Positions 53,853 through 64,000 of a stretch of 64,000 nt of DNA are shown here, piece by piece. A model generated the notes under the pieces. It saw nothing but the letters and a program-made list of their open reading frames with translations, was not told the DNA's origin and did no database searches. The translations under genes and the position numbers were made by a program. The first letter of the stretch is position 1, and every line of letters begins with the position of its first letter. The stretch comes from Ichthyophis bannanicus (Eukaryota > Chordata > Amphibia > Gymnophiona > Ichthyophiidae), in the NCBI GenBank assembly GCA_033557465.1, contig CM066031.1, forward strand, positions 171,461,043 through 171,525,042, read 5' to 3'.

Positions 53853-54379
53853 CTCATTCAGCAAGAGGCTTCTATCCGGTCTTATCTGGCCAGCATCTGG
53901 AGAGGGGAGAGCCGGCGGTGGTGGTGAACAACGAGGAAGAGGTAGAGGCTCAAGAGGTGGGGGAGGAGATTGAGGAAGAGGAGGAAGAGGTAGAGACCCA
54001 TGAGTTGGTGGAAGAGGAGCAGCTGAACCCAGCTGCTGACTCAGTGGGCTCAGCTGCTGACCCAGTTGGACTGCCATCCTCAGCTGACCCACCACCACCC
54101 ATAGCTGGGTCAGCACCCCCAATTGAACTGCCAGACCAATCAGTATCTCAGGCACTATTAAGAGCTTTGCAGGGCTTAACGGACAGCAACATCGCCCTCA
54201 TGAGGGAAGTCGCAATGCTTCGCTCCTGCATGGCTGGCCTCGTGAGAGTGGTTGAGGGCCAGAGGCCCTCCTCTTTATTTCAGGAGATTGAAGGGATGAG
54301 GGCAGAGCTACGGGCCCTCACGGAGGCCATCAGACAGCAGGGGGCCTATAGCTCTGCCCCCTTTGATCCACATGTTTAG
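53853..54379 (+). CDS. Myb/SANT-like DNA-binding protein, exon 3 (stop)
   Basis: Acceptor TTATTGTCTGTTTAG at 53838-53852. Codons run AHSARGFYPVLSGQHLERGE, an extremely acidic run (EEIEEEEEEVETHELVEEEQ), a Pro/Ala/Ser-rich stretch, and a C-terminal coiled-coil-like helix (LMREVAMLRSCMAGLVRVVE ... IEGMRAELRALTEAIRQQ). Stop TAG is at 54377-54379. The layout of Myb-like domain, acidic linker and C-terminal coiled coil fits the NAIF1-like group. A long 3' region follows with AATAAA only at about 55096. No HARBI1-type nuclease ORF is visible within 3 kb. Confidence 0.8.
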
Positions 54380-56847
54380 GGGGATCATGGGGCTTTGTGT
54401 ATATAATTCATATTTATTTCTTTGTAAATAGTTATTATATTCAGTAAATTGTACAAATTGACTTTATCTCGTGTGTCATGTGTTCATTTTCTATTCTGTA
54501 CATGTTAGGGATATTATGTGCATTTTTACATATAATCTTGCACCTTTCCACAAGACGAGAAGTCTGCATACATTGCCATTGTGAAAGAATTTCTGAAAGA
54601 ATGTCACAAGGAGAAGGTGATTATGATCTGAAGAGCATCATGGAGTTTTGAAGACCCGAGGGAAAGGTGGCCAATGTGCTATGCATGGAGAATCGTATTG
54701 TTGGGACATTTCCAAGAAGAACATGCCCGTTAACCTAGCTTAATTGCTTCATTTGCTGGCCATAGCCCAAGTGACACTTATTTGGAAGGGGGGTGCCCTT
54801 CTTGCATGGGAGATGAAATATCTGACCTGGCCTCTCCTCCTCAGTGAGGGAGTCTTGGAATGGTGATGTGTGCATGTCAGAGAAGGGCCCCGGGTATGAC
54901 ACACTGTCAACAACACTATAGGACTCAGGCTACAGATCTAGCACTCAGGTTCTTGGCAGGAGGACTCTGTTCGCATTGTATAGGGTAGGAGAGCAGGAAC
55001 GGGAGGACACAAGATTTGTTATATGTCTTAAATGTGTAATGTGCTAAGAATTTGGGTTTGGCCTCTTAAATGGACGGAATAGAAGTTTTATGAAATAAAA
55101 ATAAACAAACACACCTCAGCATACAAAGGCCAAATTCTGCCACCTAGCTTTACAACTTATTGACTTTAAAAGTAAACTGTATAAGGAGAAGCGGTCATGG
55201 TGTCTGGGACTTGAACGTACTAGAAGCTTGTCTGTTCAGTGAGAATAACCATTCTATGCATATCCAGTGTTTATTTCTATTGTGCATGGCCACTGTTCAA
55301 TCTGTGAACTGGAGATGTTCGGTGAGACTGCTTCTCTAAACACCACACATAATCTGACACTAAGTAACACAGAGGAAGAAATGCAGTAAATACATTGATG
55401 CAAAATCCATTGTCCTCATCAAAACACCCATCTCACATGCTGTATGGTGTTACCCATTACTATACAGGTTGGAACTTTCCGTAACACTGTGGCAAGCAGC
55501 ATCTAAGCCGGAAGCAGACCTCATTTAACTTGCAGGTTTTTCTGCCTGTATGTCACCTAATCAAAGTGCCTAAATAATGGACTAAGGTGCGCACACAATA
55601 GTTCATGTCCACAAAATGAAAATGCTCTCTATGCCTCACAAAGTCCATACCCTCCATGAACAATTTGTACTGTTAACATACATACACAGTGCTTAAGGAT
55701 GCTGGAAGGACCTCCGAGTATAAGAAGCTCTGACTTACTTCAAATGAATGAACAAATTCTGCAGTTTGGCCACTTTGCATATCAATTGAGACCTAGACCC
55801 TAGCTCTCCCTAAGGAAAGGTGGACCCAGCATATGGAGTCCAATGTGAGGGAAACTGTTTCTGTAATGGAAGTTTCAGCTCCTATCCATGATCTCAAAGA
55901 AAAATTGAAGGGCAACAATACAGGCACAGCAAATGGCTGTAGGTCACTAGAAACAGGAGTAGGCCACAGGGGACGTGGGGAGGTCTAAGTCAGAATAGAT
56001 GGCTTACCGCATACCTTTAGAAAATATAGGTACACAAATGTTAGCAAAGAAGGAAACAGTTAAAGCAGCATTCACAAGCTGTAGTCCTGTCCTTGTACCA
56101 AACACTGAGCAGCAGGAGCATATACGGGTTTTGTACCTTGGCTAAAATGGTTAGAATGCTTTGTGCAGGGAGAGGCCCCTGAGCCTATAGATTTCCAAAA
56201 ACTGGGCGACCTAACAGCAAACAGCATATGTAGTACTTAATATCATTTCAAAAGCTTTTCATATAGTTTCCAATCCACACATAGCTGCATTCATCCACAT
56301 GGTCTGACCAGAAATGTATAAAGGGTAAACTCAGCAAAGAAATGACCAATATTATATAACTGGCTGGAGGAACTATTGATTGCCTTCCTCAATGAGAATA
56401 GTGAAGAAATGCCCCAATCCCTCCCAAGTCCTATCATATCCAGGCCACTGCATTACTTAAGGGAACCAAGTATCTTCTCTAGAAACACACCGTGTCTATG
56501 CCTGACCTCTTTTCTAGCTGAAGAGAAACTGGTTTCAACTATCATTGCGCCTACTCTTTCTACTTGGTTAAGGCTTTCCTGCATCTGATCTTCAAGCAAT
56601 TGCCTCCCAAGCAGCCACACCTGAAAACACTTAATCACAGCCAATGAGCAGTACTCAGAGCTCATTAATGCTGAGACATTTTCCTAAAATGGTTTCATTT
56701 TCATCTGAATGTGGGCAAAAACACAACTAATCTTCTAATGGTAAGCCTAATTATGATGGATGTCTGTATAGAAATATCAGAATTATATGTATTAATATGT
56801 ATGTGGAGAAGAGCTTTTGAATATAAAGGCATGCAATGCCTTGCAAG
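54380..56847. other. 3' flank and intergenic DNA
   Basis: AT-rich. GAAATAAAAATAAAC at 55093-55107 is a possible polyadenylation signal for the Myb/SANT-like gene. No repeat family is recognised. Minus-strand frame 56453-56665 has no known motif. Confidence 0.4.
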
Positions 56848-57296
56848 AAAAGTCTACACCCGTGTACATTTTTCACATTCTGCTGCCTAGAAAATAACAG
56901 TATGCATTAAAATGGGAGTTTGTTTAATGGATTGACAACATATTCTCCACTTTCAATGTGAAAGAACCATTATGGAAATATTTGAAAAGTAGTTAAGCAG
57001 TGAAGACCTTTTGGCTTTATTCTTAAGTCTTCGCACCCTTTATCATAGCAAACTCTGGTTAGCTTGGTTTCCAAAAACTGCCTAAATAAAATCTAGAATA
57101 TGTTAGCTAGAGGCCACCTTTGTCAAAGCACAGTAGTTGAGCTAATCTGAATACTCCAAGATGAAGACTTCAGCTATTTTTGTTGTATGAAGTGAATTGA
57201 AGCAAAGGTCTAAACGTGCCAAACATGGAACTTCCAAAAGAACTGTGGGATAAAGTTATTCAATAAGTACAGATTGGGGGTAGACTATTTGAAAGT
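56848..57296 (+). mobile_element. Tc1-type DNA transposon, segment 1
   Basis: Non-coding 5' part (GCAAGAAAAGTCTACACCCG ... TTTTTCACATTCTGCTGCC) and the very start of the transposase reading frame, near MELPKELWDKVIQ (about 57225-57263). It is cut by DIRS-D; the transposase continues at 63042. Assignment depends mainly on segment 2. Confidence 0.6.
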
Positions 57297-57297
57297 T

Positions 57298-57437
57298 CTC
57301 CAGGAACAAGCAGGAAGTCAGTCCTCACATATGGGTGACTTCTGTGCCGACAGTTTTTCAAAGAAAGCCTTTGGGACATGCTATCATGCATGCATGGTCC
57401 CCTTCCCGCCCAAGGGTACCATCTTGCTCAGTCTCCT
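57298..57437 (+). repeat. DIRS-D left inverted terminal repeat
   Basis: CTCCAGGAACAAGCAGGAAG ... AAGAAAGCCTTTGGGACATG ... CCCAAGGGTACCATCTTGCT. Matched in reverse complement by about 62870-63008. The GC-rich palindromic block of DIRS-C is reduced here. Confidence 0.85.
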
Positions 57438-57641
57438 TTTTTCCGCAGAGCCCAATGGATGTCGGTCCAGTTTCCCCAGAAAAAATCCTTGCTATATCCT
57501 TAAAAATGAGTTGTTTTCGGTTTGCGTACCGGTTCCTCTTCCTGCCTTGAGCCGGCACCAGGCCCGGCGCTGTTCTATGCTCCTTTTTCCCTTTTTTGAT
57601 CGAGGCTTTCCTCGACCAGCATTCATTTCCTTTTTTGCCCA

Positions 57642-59570
57642 GTGGTCGTCAATTCGGCCAGTGGGTTCAAAAAATGTGACCGCTGCAGTCAAACTATGTC
57701 TGTCACTGACACCCATGACTGCTGCCTATGTTGCCTGGGACCGGACCATGATAGCACCTCCTGTGACCTGTGCCAGGCCATGACACCTAAAACCAATAAA
57801 AAGAGGTCGAAGTTGCAGGAGGAACTGTTCCCTGGGTCCAACTCGGCAGCGGCCTTCCCGACACCGAGCTCCAAGCCCAGCACTTTTTGGGAGGGCTGAG
57901 CATCATTGGAGTCCTGGGGCTATGGCTTCTCCAAGAAGACCTTGGACCCTGAGAAAAATAAGAAAGAAATCCTCAAAGTCTCTCAAGGTTCTACCAGAGA
58001 AACCCGGTAAGACCACCCGGAGGGACTCTGGCGACTCTGCGAAGCATCACACCAAGGTCTTCAGGAAGGATTCTTGGCTGATGGAAAACATGCCAGGGTC
58101 CTTGAAGCCATAGTCATCGTGGAGGATGCACTCATGAGAGTTCTGGTGCCAGGCCTGAGATCCTCGGTGCTCGTGCCGAAAGCTGAAGAGCCTTCTGGCT
58201 TGGATTCCAGAATGGCAGCCATGGAGCAGAACATCAATGCTATCCTGGCCATGCACCAGGCAATGATGGCAGGTTCATCTACATCATCTGCTCTGACAAC
58301 CGGGCCCCCTGACTGCGGGGGCGTCCCTGGTCATTGAACAGAGTTCCAAGCACCACTGACCTTGGGTAAGTCTTCTGCCCTGGTCGTGGTCCTGGGCCTA
58401 TTCCTCAGGCATCGGGTCCTCCCCGGGCAGTTTCCAAGACTCAGACCCCAGGTCCTTGGGAGGACCCTGGCCCTTTGGCACAGGCCTCAAGCCAAGGAGT
58501 TGCAGAGCCTCGGACTCATTGCTCCCCCTTGACTCCAAGTGAGAGACAGATGATGAGGCCTCCCCGGAAACCAGACAGCACCAAGATGTCTCCTCGGACC
58601 CGTATCCCCCTGTGCCCCAGCGCCATTCTCCTCTGGAGGATGTGGCCTTCCACGACTTAGTCAGAGATATGACCAGAACCCTCTTGGTGCAAACTGAAGT
58701 GGAGGAGGACCCACGCACTGAGGAACTGGAGATCCTCCAGTTCAAGTCTCCACCCAAGGAAACTCTCACGGTGCCGGTGCAGCCGATTCTCAAGCAGCTA
58801 CTGTTACGAATGTGGGAGACCCCAGCGTTGGTGCCAGTGGTCAGGTGATGCCTTGATGCCATATACTGCATCAGGAAGGGGCTGGGGTTCCACAAGCTCC
58901 AACTCCCACATAACTCCATGGCTGTCAATTCAACCATGCAAAAACTCAAAAGCCAGAAGACTTACTCTTCTGTCCCCCCTGGCAGGGATGCTAGAGCCCT
59001 CGATGTCCTTGGGCATAAGTGCTACCAGGGCTTGATGCTGGTGTGTTGAATCCAGGCCTATGAGCTATACATAGGCATGTATTTGAAGGCCTTGACCCAG
59101 GAGTTGTCTGGGTTCTCAGCAGGGCCAGCCGGGGAACCTCTCCATCTGTTCCAAGCTCTGACCTCTGGGATCAAGGACTGCTCAAAGTTCCTCTACCGGG
59201 CAGCCTACGTCAGATTCGAGTCAGCGGCTCGAGTAGCAGTGGCCGGCATTGGACTCTACACCAAGTCTGACTACAATCCTCTGACCTCAAGCAGTGGGTC
59301 CAGGACAAGCTGCTCAACGTCCCCTGCACCGGTGAGAACCTGTTCGGCAAACACATGGCCGACAAGGTGGCTGAGATAGAAACCAAAGTGGTGACCCGCC
59401 AGAGGCTCTCAAAGAAGACCTCTTCCTTTCTCCACAAAAAACAGTCAGGGAAAAGGCCCCTATTCCCGGGGAAAAAGGGTCACTTACAACAGAGTCATCG
59501 CTACCAGTCCTTCCTGGGCCAGCAACAGGATTCTCACCCTAAGAGGCAGGGCCAAGGAGCTCAGAAGCCC
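57642..59570 (+). pseudogene. DIRS-D gag-like ORF1 remnant
   Basis: The Cys/His module is conserved: SGFKKCDRCSQTMSVTDTHD then CCLCCLGPDH and CDLCQ (about 57657-57775), as in DIRS-C. Broken frames follow: FHDLVRDMTRTLLVQTEVEE (about 58648-58710), LKQLLLRMWETPALVPVV (about 58790-58843), MYLKALTQELSGFSAGPAGE (about 59077-59136), LYRAAYVRFESAARVAVAGI (about 59190-59250). At least four frame changes or stops occur, so it cannot be translated whole. Confidence 0.75.
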
Positions 59571-59589
59571 CAGCTCCAGCCCAGATGTA

Positions 59590-61498
59590 CCCAAGCATCT
59601 GTGGGGAAAGGGTTTCTACTTGAGGTACTTCCTTGTCCCCAAAAGAACAGAGGGCCTCAGGCCCATACTAGACCTGTGAAACTTAAACAAGTTTCTTGTG
59701 AGGGAGAAGTTCAAAATGCTCTCCCTTGAAACACTGCTGTCTTACCTCCTCCAGGGAGATTGGCTGTGCTCCTTGGACCTAAAGGATGTGTCCACTCACA
59801 TCCTGATCTACCCCTCCCACAGGCAGTACCTATGGTTTGGGGTGGGAGGAGGGCACTACCAGTACAGAGCGCTGTCCTTTGGCTTGGCTTGGCTTGGCCT
59901 CCTTGCCAAGGGTCTTTACCAAGAGCTTGGCAGTGGTAGCCGCTGACTTGCGCCTGCAAGGGGCTTTTGTCTTCCCCTACCTGGACAACTGGTTAATCAA
60001 GGGTGGTACAGCCTCAGAGGTCGGGCAGGCTGCAGAGCATACAACTCTCCTACTGCAGCACCTGGGGTTAGTCATAACTACCCCAAATCCCATCTCTCTC
60101 CAACCCAAAGTCTGGAGTTCATAGGGGCGTAGTTGGGCACGTTACAGGTCAAGGCCGTCCTCCCAAGAGGAAGGGCAGACTGCCTCATACAACTGGCAGG
60201 AGAGGTACAACATCGCTGGTCAGTACCGGCCACCTCCTTCTCTGCCTGTTGGGCCACATGGCCTCAACGGTCCACGTCACACCATTAGCCTGCCTACACA
60301 TGCGGACAGCCCAATGGTGCCTCCCCTCACAGTGGACTCAAGCCACAGGCAGACTACGGGACAGGGTCAGAGTCACCCATCAACTGGAAAAACTTGCTCC
60401 ACCTCTAGGCAGGAATGCCATTCCAGACACCCACACCGCAAAGGACCCTGACAACAGATACCTTCCTCTTGGGTTGGGGGGCGCATTGCGGAGACCACCT
60501 CATGCGAGGCAGCTGGTCCCAGGAGGAGTCACTCTTGCAGATCAATCTCCTAGAACTCAGGGCAATCTTCCTAGCCCTGAGAGCATTCTGCCACCACTTG
60601 TGGCACCGACCTGTGCTGATCCAGACGGACAACCAGGTGGCCATGTTTTATATCAACAAGCAGGGGGGTGCGGGCTCATATTCCCTCTGCCAGGAGGCGG
60701 TGGCCCTCCTCTCCTCTGCAGTGTGCAACAGCATGCTCCTGCAAGTGGTATACCTGCCAGGCCAGGACAACTGCTTAGCAGACAGGCTGAACAGAGTCCT
60801 TTGCCCACACGAGTGGCGCTTGAACCCCAGGGTAATGAAGCAGCTCTTTATCTTTTATCTTTATTGGCTCATTTAATATACCGCTTTTTACCGATGGCAC
60901 CAGAGCAGTGTACAATAACAAAATATAAGGCTGCTGAAAAGGAAAGGAACGCCATAAAAAAATTAAGAGAAAGGATAGAGTGGAGAAATAGAATAAAGCA
61001 ACAGAGTAACAGAGGGCTAAATACATCCTGATTCAGTGGGGTGGAAGGGAAAGAGGAGTGGAGGGAGGAGGAAGGTTAAAGGCAGTGCAGAAAAGGCGGG
61101 TCTAATCCACTCTTCCACTGCTGGGGCAGGCCCATGATGGACCTTTTTTCCTCCCTGGACAACACACAGCTACCTCACTTCTGCTTGCGCCTGCTGCACC
61201 TGGGGAGAGTGGTGGCAGATGCCTTCCTGATCTCGTGGTCAAAGGGCTTACTCTATGCATTCCCACCAACCTTCCTGGTCGCCAAGACCCTCTTCAAGGT
61301 CCAGAGCGAGGGGGCATCAGTTATACTGATCACACCCAGGTGGCCCAGGCAACCCCGTTTCCCTCTGTTGCTTTCCCTGAAGGTGGCACTCCCAGTCCCA
61401 CTGGGCCGGGCCCTAGACTTCCTATCCCAGGAAGAGGGCTCCCTCCTGCACCCCAGCCTGGGGTCGCTAATGCTATTGGCATGGCTGCTGAAAGGGTA
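59590..61498 (+). pseudogene. DIRS-D pol remnant, split by an L2 tail
   Basis: RT: CSLDLKDVSTHILIYPSHRQ (about 59770-59830, Tyr of the Ala-Tyr block lost), YRALSFGLA, VFPYLDNWLIKGG (about 59970-60008; second catalytic Asp replaced by Asn). RNase H: LTTDTFLLGWGAHC, LLELRAIFLALRA, IQTDNQVAMFYINKQGG, CLADRLNR. L2 tail insertion lies at about 60856-61112. The conserved downstream block LLYAFPPTFLVAKTLFKVQ with ITPRWPRQPRFPLL is at about 61250-61370. The YLDN change alone would abolish polymerase activity. Confidence 0.8.
60856..61112 (-). mobile_element. L2-type 3' tail inserted in DIRS-D pol
   Basis: CATTTAATATACCGCTTTTT ... CAGTGTACAATAACAAAATA begins the minus-strand L2 tail, followed by A/G-rich sequence to about 61090. 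It separates two blocks of pol that are contiguous in DIRS-C (after KQLF and before the block at GRPMMDLFSS). Confidence 0.7.
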
Positions 61499-61499
61499 G

Positions 61500-62526
61500 C
61501 ACTGGCCCTTTTCAAACTTCCAGAGGAAGTCTAGGAGATCCTGCTGGCCTCCCAAAAACCCTCCACCAGACGGGCTTATGCCTTTTAAGTGGAGAAGGTT
61601 CTCCACCTGGTGTGCGGAGAAGGAGAATCCCTTCTCCTGTCATGTGCAACTGGTTCTTCAGTACCTACTGCACCTGTTGCACACCGGGCTGAAATCCAAC
61701 TCCGTGAGGGTGCATCTGAGTGCCATAGCTATGCACCACCACCCTATCAAGGAAAAACCTCTTTCAAACCAGCCCTGGTCTCCAGGTTCCTGCGGGGCCT
61801 CCTATTATCCAAGCCCCCCTCCACCCTCCGACGGCGGAGTGGGACCTCAACATGGTGCTCTGCCAACTCATTAAACTGACATTCAAGCCCCTAGCCACTT
61901 GCCACCTGAGATACCTTGGAAAGTGGCCTTTCTGGTGGCCCTCATGTCCACTCGATGGGTGAGCGAACTCCATGCCCTGTTGGTGGACCCACCATATACA
62001 AAGTTCTATAAGAACAGGTGATGCACCACACCCCCCCCAAATTCCTCCTGAAGGTGCTATCTCCTTTCCATCTCAACTAAGAGGTGGTCCTCCCCACCTT
62101 CTTTCCATAGCCCCATGCCAACAGGGAGGAACTAATACTTCATGCACTTGATTGCAAGCAGGCCCTGTCTTTCTACTTGCAGTAGACTCAGGCCCATCGG
62201 AAAGTTCCTCAGCTTTTTGTGTCTTATGACCCCAGTAGGCTGGGTCTCCCCGTGACTAAGCAAACTCTGTCCACTTGGGTGGCGGACTGTATTGCCCTCA
62301 CCTATGAGTGAGATGGCCTCTTTCTTGAGCACCGGATCACATTGCATTGCGTGAGGGTGATGGCCATGTCAGTGGCCAACCTCCGCTCAGTGCTGGTGAC
62401 AGAGATCTGCAAGACCGCCATATGGTCTTCAATTCATACGTTCGCAGCTCACTATTGCCTCAAAAGCGAGTTCCGCAGGAAGAGTGCCTTTGACCAGGCA
62501 GTACTCCGTAATATTCCCGGGGTGTA
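61500..62526 (+). pseudogene. DIRS-D tyrosine recombinase remnant
   Basis: Pieces in order: EILLASQKPSTRRAYAF (about 61535-61588), FKWRRFSTWC, VQLVLQYLLHLLHTGLKSNS and VRVHLSAIAMHHH (about 61640-61745), then VAFLVALMSTRWVSELHAL (first Arg replaced or shifted, about 61920-61980). The H-x-x-R box HCVRVMAMSVANLRSVLVTE (62345-62405) and AHYCLKSEF (Tyr, about 62447-62475) are kept. Stops occur at several sites. Confidence 0.75.
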
Positions 62527-62699
62527 GGTAACTCCTGCCCTCTGACCCTTCTGTGTTCAGGCTACAGGAGTGATAGTGTCGCTGGACACTAGGGTCTGCA
62601 GAGTCTCTCAGTGGGGACTTATCTTCTGCAACTCACTGCTACCCGATTGATTGCTGTTGGTAATATCATGGTTTGGTCCTCAGCAGCCTGGAGCTAGGG

Positions 62700-62786
62700 A
62701 GTTCTGACTTCTTGCTTGTTCCCGGAGAGAGTGTAGTTATGCACTTGTAACAGGTGTTCTCTAGGGACAGCAGAAATCAGTTCTCA
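62700..62786 (+). repeat. DIRS-D internal complementary region
   Basis: TTCTGACTTCTTGCTTGTTC-CCGGAGAG complements the left end. TGTAGTTATGCACTTGTAAC ... GGTGTTCTC and GAAATCAGTTCTCACCACC complement the right end. It is parallel to 38759-38856 of DIRS-C. Confidence 0.8.
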
Positions 62787-62862
62787 CCACCCTCCCTCCT
62801 CCCCTAGGAGCTGCCTCCCTACCTTGTGTTAGTTTTTACTGCCATCCTAGCTATGTCATCTG

Positions 62863-63041
62863 ACTGAGCAAGATGGCACCCTTGGGCGGGAAGGGGACCA
62901 CACATGCATGGTTTAATGTCCCAGTGACTTTCTTTGAAAGCTGGGGAAATGCTTTGTGTGGGCTCAGTCAGCACCCATATGTGAGGACTGATTCCTGCTG
63001 TCCCTGGAGAACACCTTACAGGTGAGTAACTACGTTTTTTG
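62863..63041 (-). repeat. DIRS-D right inverted terminal repeat with extension
   Basis: AGCAAGATGGCACCCTTGGG ... GACTTTCTTTGAAAGCTGGG ... CATATGTGAGGACTG is the inverse of the left ITR. The extension ACACCTTACAGGTGAGTAAC follows. Confidence 0.85.
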
Positions 63042-63866
63042 ATGTGTTTGAATATCCCTTGAGGCACAGTCAAGTCCATTATTATAAAGTTGAAATAGTT
63101 TGGTTACTACCAAAATATTTCCTCAGACAAACCATCTCTTCAAAGTCAGTAGCTCTGGATTAAGGAAACTGCTGAGGAAGGGCACTGTGAGATCTAAAAT
63201 TGCTTTTAAAGAACTACAGAGGTCTCTGACTGAGATTGGGGAAAATGTTGACTGTTAAACAATTTCAGGGTGGCAAGAAACAGCCACTGCTAAAGAAAAT
63301 TCATACGATGTGTCATATAGAATGTGCAAGAAAATACATAGGGGATGTTGCACACCCAGAGGAGAAAGATTTATGATCTGAAGAGGCCAAAGTAAAACAG
63401 CACCTCATCCTGCTTACACTATCCCTACAGTATAGCATTGTGGTGGCAATACTATGTTACGGGGTTACTTTGCAACAGTGGGAATAGGAAGGGAAAAGTG
63501 AATGAAGAAGAAGTACAGACACGTCCTGGAGAAAAATCTGTTTCAGTCTGCCACAGACTTGGAACTGGGAGAAGATTCACCTTTCAGCAGGACAGCGATA
63601 CAAAGGAAAAGCAGCAATGGAGTGGCTCAGTGGGAAGAAAGTGAATGTATTTGAGAGGCCCAGACATGAATCCAATAGAAAATCTGTAGCAAGACTTGAA
63701 CACAGAAGATCCACATCCAGTCAGAAAGAGCTTGAGATATTCTGCCAAGAAGAAAGGGCAAGAATCATTACATCCTGCTGTGCAAAATTAGTAGACATTT
63801 ATCCTAACAGCTCATGGCCAGTGTTGCCTCTGAGGTGCGCGCGACTTCTTTACCCACTTTCCTGAC
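63042..63866 (+). pseudogene. Tc1-type transposase remnant, segment 2
   Basis: After DIRS-D the frame resumes with blocks such as GGKKQPLLKKIHTMCH (about 63270-63315) and AHPEEKDL. The C-terminal region shows LGTGRRFTFQQDSDTKEKQQ (about 63558-63617), VNVFERPRHESNRKSVARLE (matching '[20 protein letters not shown]', with the D-L-N-P core altered) and KELEIFCQEERARIITSCCA. This is the Tc1/mariner transposase C-terminus. Catalytic residues and frame are lost. Confidence 0.8.
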
Positions 63867-63868
63867 AT

Positions 63869-63979
63869 CTGGGTGCAGCAATATCGTGGTTGCTATTGTG
63901 AGAGGTGGGCAGGTTTCCTGGGAATCCTGCAGGGCTTTCCTGCGCCTCATGATGGAAACAGTGATATTGCTGCACCCAG
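63869..63979. repeat. Perfect 17-bp inverted repeat pair
   Basis: CTGGGTGCAGCAATATC at 63869-63885 and its exact complement GATATTGCTGCACCCAG at 63963-63979, about 77 bp apart. They lie directly after the Tc1 remnant and probably belong to a small foldback or MITE element that continues near the window edge. Confidence 0.6.
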
Positions 63980-64000
63980 CAATCAATGGCAGGAATGTGG

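Larger units (their letters stand above)
57297..63041 (+). mobile_element. DIRS-D: decayed relative of DIRS-C
   Basis: The same layout and sequence family as DIRS-C. Left ITR begins at 57298 (CTCCAGGAACAAGCAGGAAG), right ITR about 62863-63008 with extension to about 63041 (ACACCTTACAGGTGAGTAAC), ICR about 62700-62786. All ORFs carry several frameshifts and stops, and pol has a later 250-bp L2 tail insertion. It lies within a Tc1-type element. It is clearly older than DIRS-C. Confidence 0.9.

Noticed and set aside
56453..56665. Minus-strand frame as a Harbinger nuclease partner of the Myb/SANT-like gene
   Set aside because: No DDE-type motifs of a HARBI1-like nuclease can be read in any frame of 54380-56847.

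Overview
The window looks like vertebrate nuclear DNA made almost entirely of nested transposable elements. There are no operons, rRNA or tRNA genes or CRISPR arrays. The element mix is CR1, L2, RTE, L1/Tx1-like and R2/R4-like LINEs, five tyrosine-recombinase (DIRS) retrotransposon copies, hAT, Tc1/mariner, MITEs, and a probable Penelope-like fragment with hammerhead-ribozyme motifs. That combination, spliced genes with GT-AG introns and an acidic zinc-finger-gene-type exon point to an amphibian. My best guess is a caecilian, from remembered repeat types; I could not check this.

Layout. 1-8373: eroded LINE fragments (CR1-like, L1-like, L2 with an RTE piece inside). 8374-12818: DIRS-A, old, lacking its recombinase. 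12874-13086: one clean internal exon of a probable zinc-finger gene. 13141-13520: L2 3' fragment. 14700-23340: DIRS-E, an old DIRS copy broken by a whole R2/R4-like LINE, which is itself broken by an L2 that carries a 338-bp inverted-repeat insert with hammerhead motifs in both arms. DIRS-E also holds a hAT MITE and a CR1 tail. 23345-33370, possibly to about 39.3 kb: one minus-strand L1/Tx1-like LINE cut by an unclassified 0.9-kb insert and by two DIRS elements, DIRS-B (25177-30896) and DIRS-C (33371-39133). DIRS-C is the best preserved. 39902-42034: an intact hAT transposase frame of 710 codons. 43277-46200: 5'-truncated CR1. 46.5-52 kb: low-complexity DNA, MITEs and unclassified sequence. 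52233-54379: an intact three-exon gene for a Myb/SANT-like DNA-binding protein, the best candidate host gene. 56848-63866: a Tc1-type transposon split by DIRS-D, a decayed relative of DIRS-C.

How the parts work together. Each DIRS element carries outer inverted terminal repeats (ITRs), a gag-like ORF1, a pol ORF (reverse transcriptase, RNase H and a downstream conserved region), an overlapping tyrosine recombinase ORF, and an internal complementary region (ICR) that joins copies of the two element ends. This is the known DIRS plan for copying through a circular intermediate that the recombinase integrates without target duplication. The LINE, DIRS and DNA-transposon insertions give a readable relative chronology.

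Limits. All family assignments rest on reading motifs by eye. Boundaries of decayed elements are approximate. No database search was possible.
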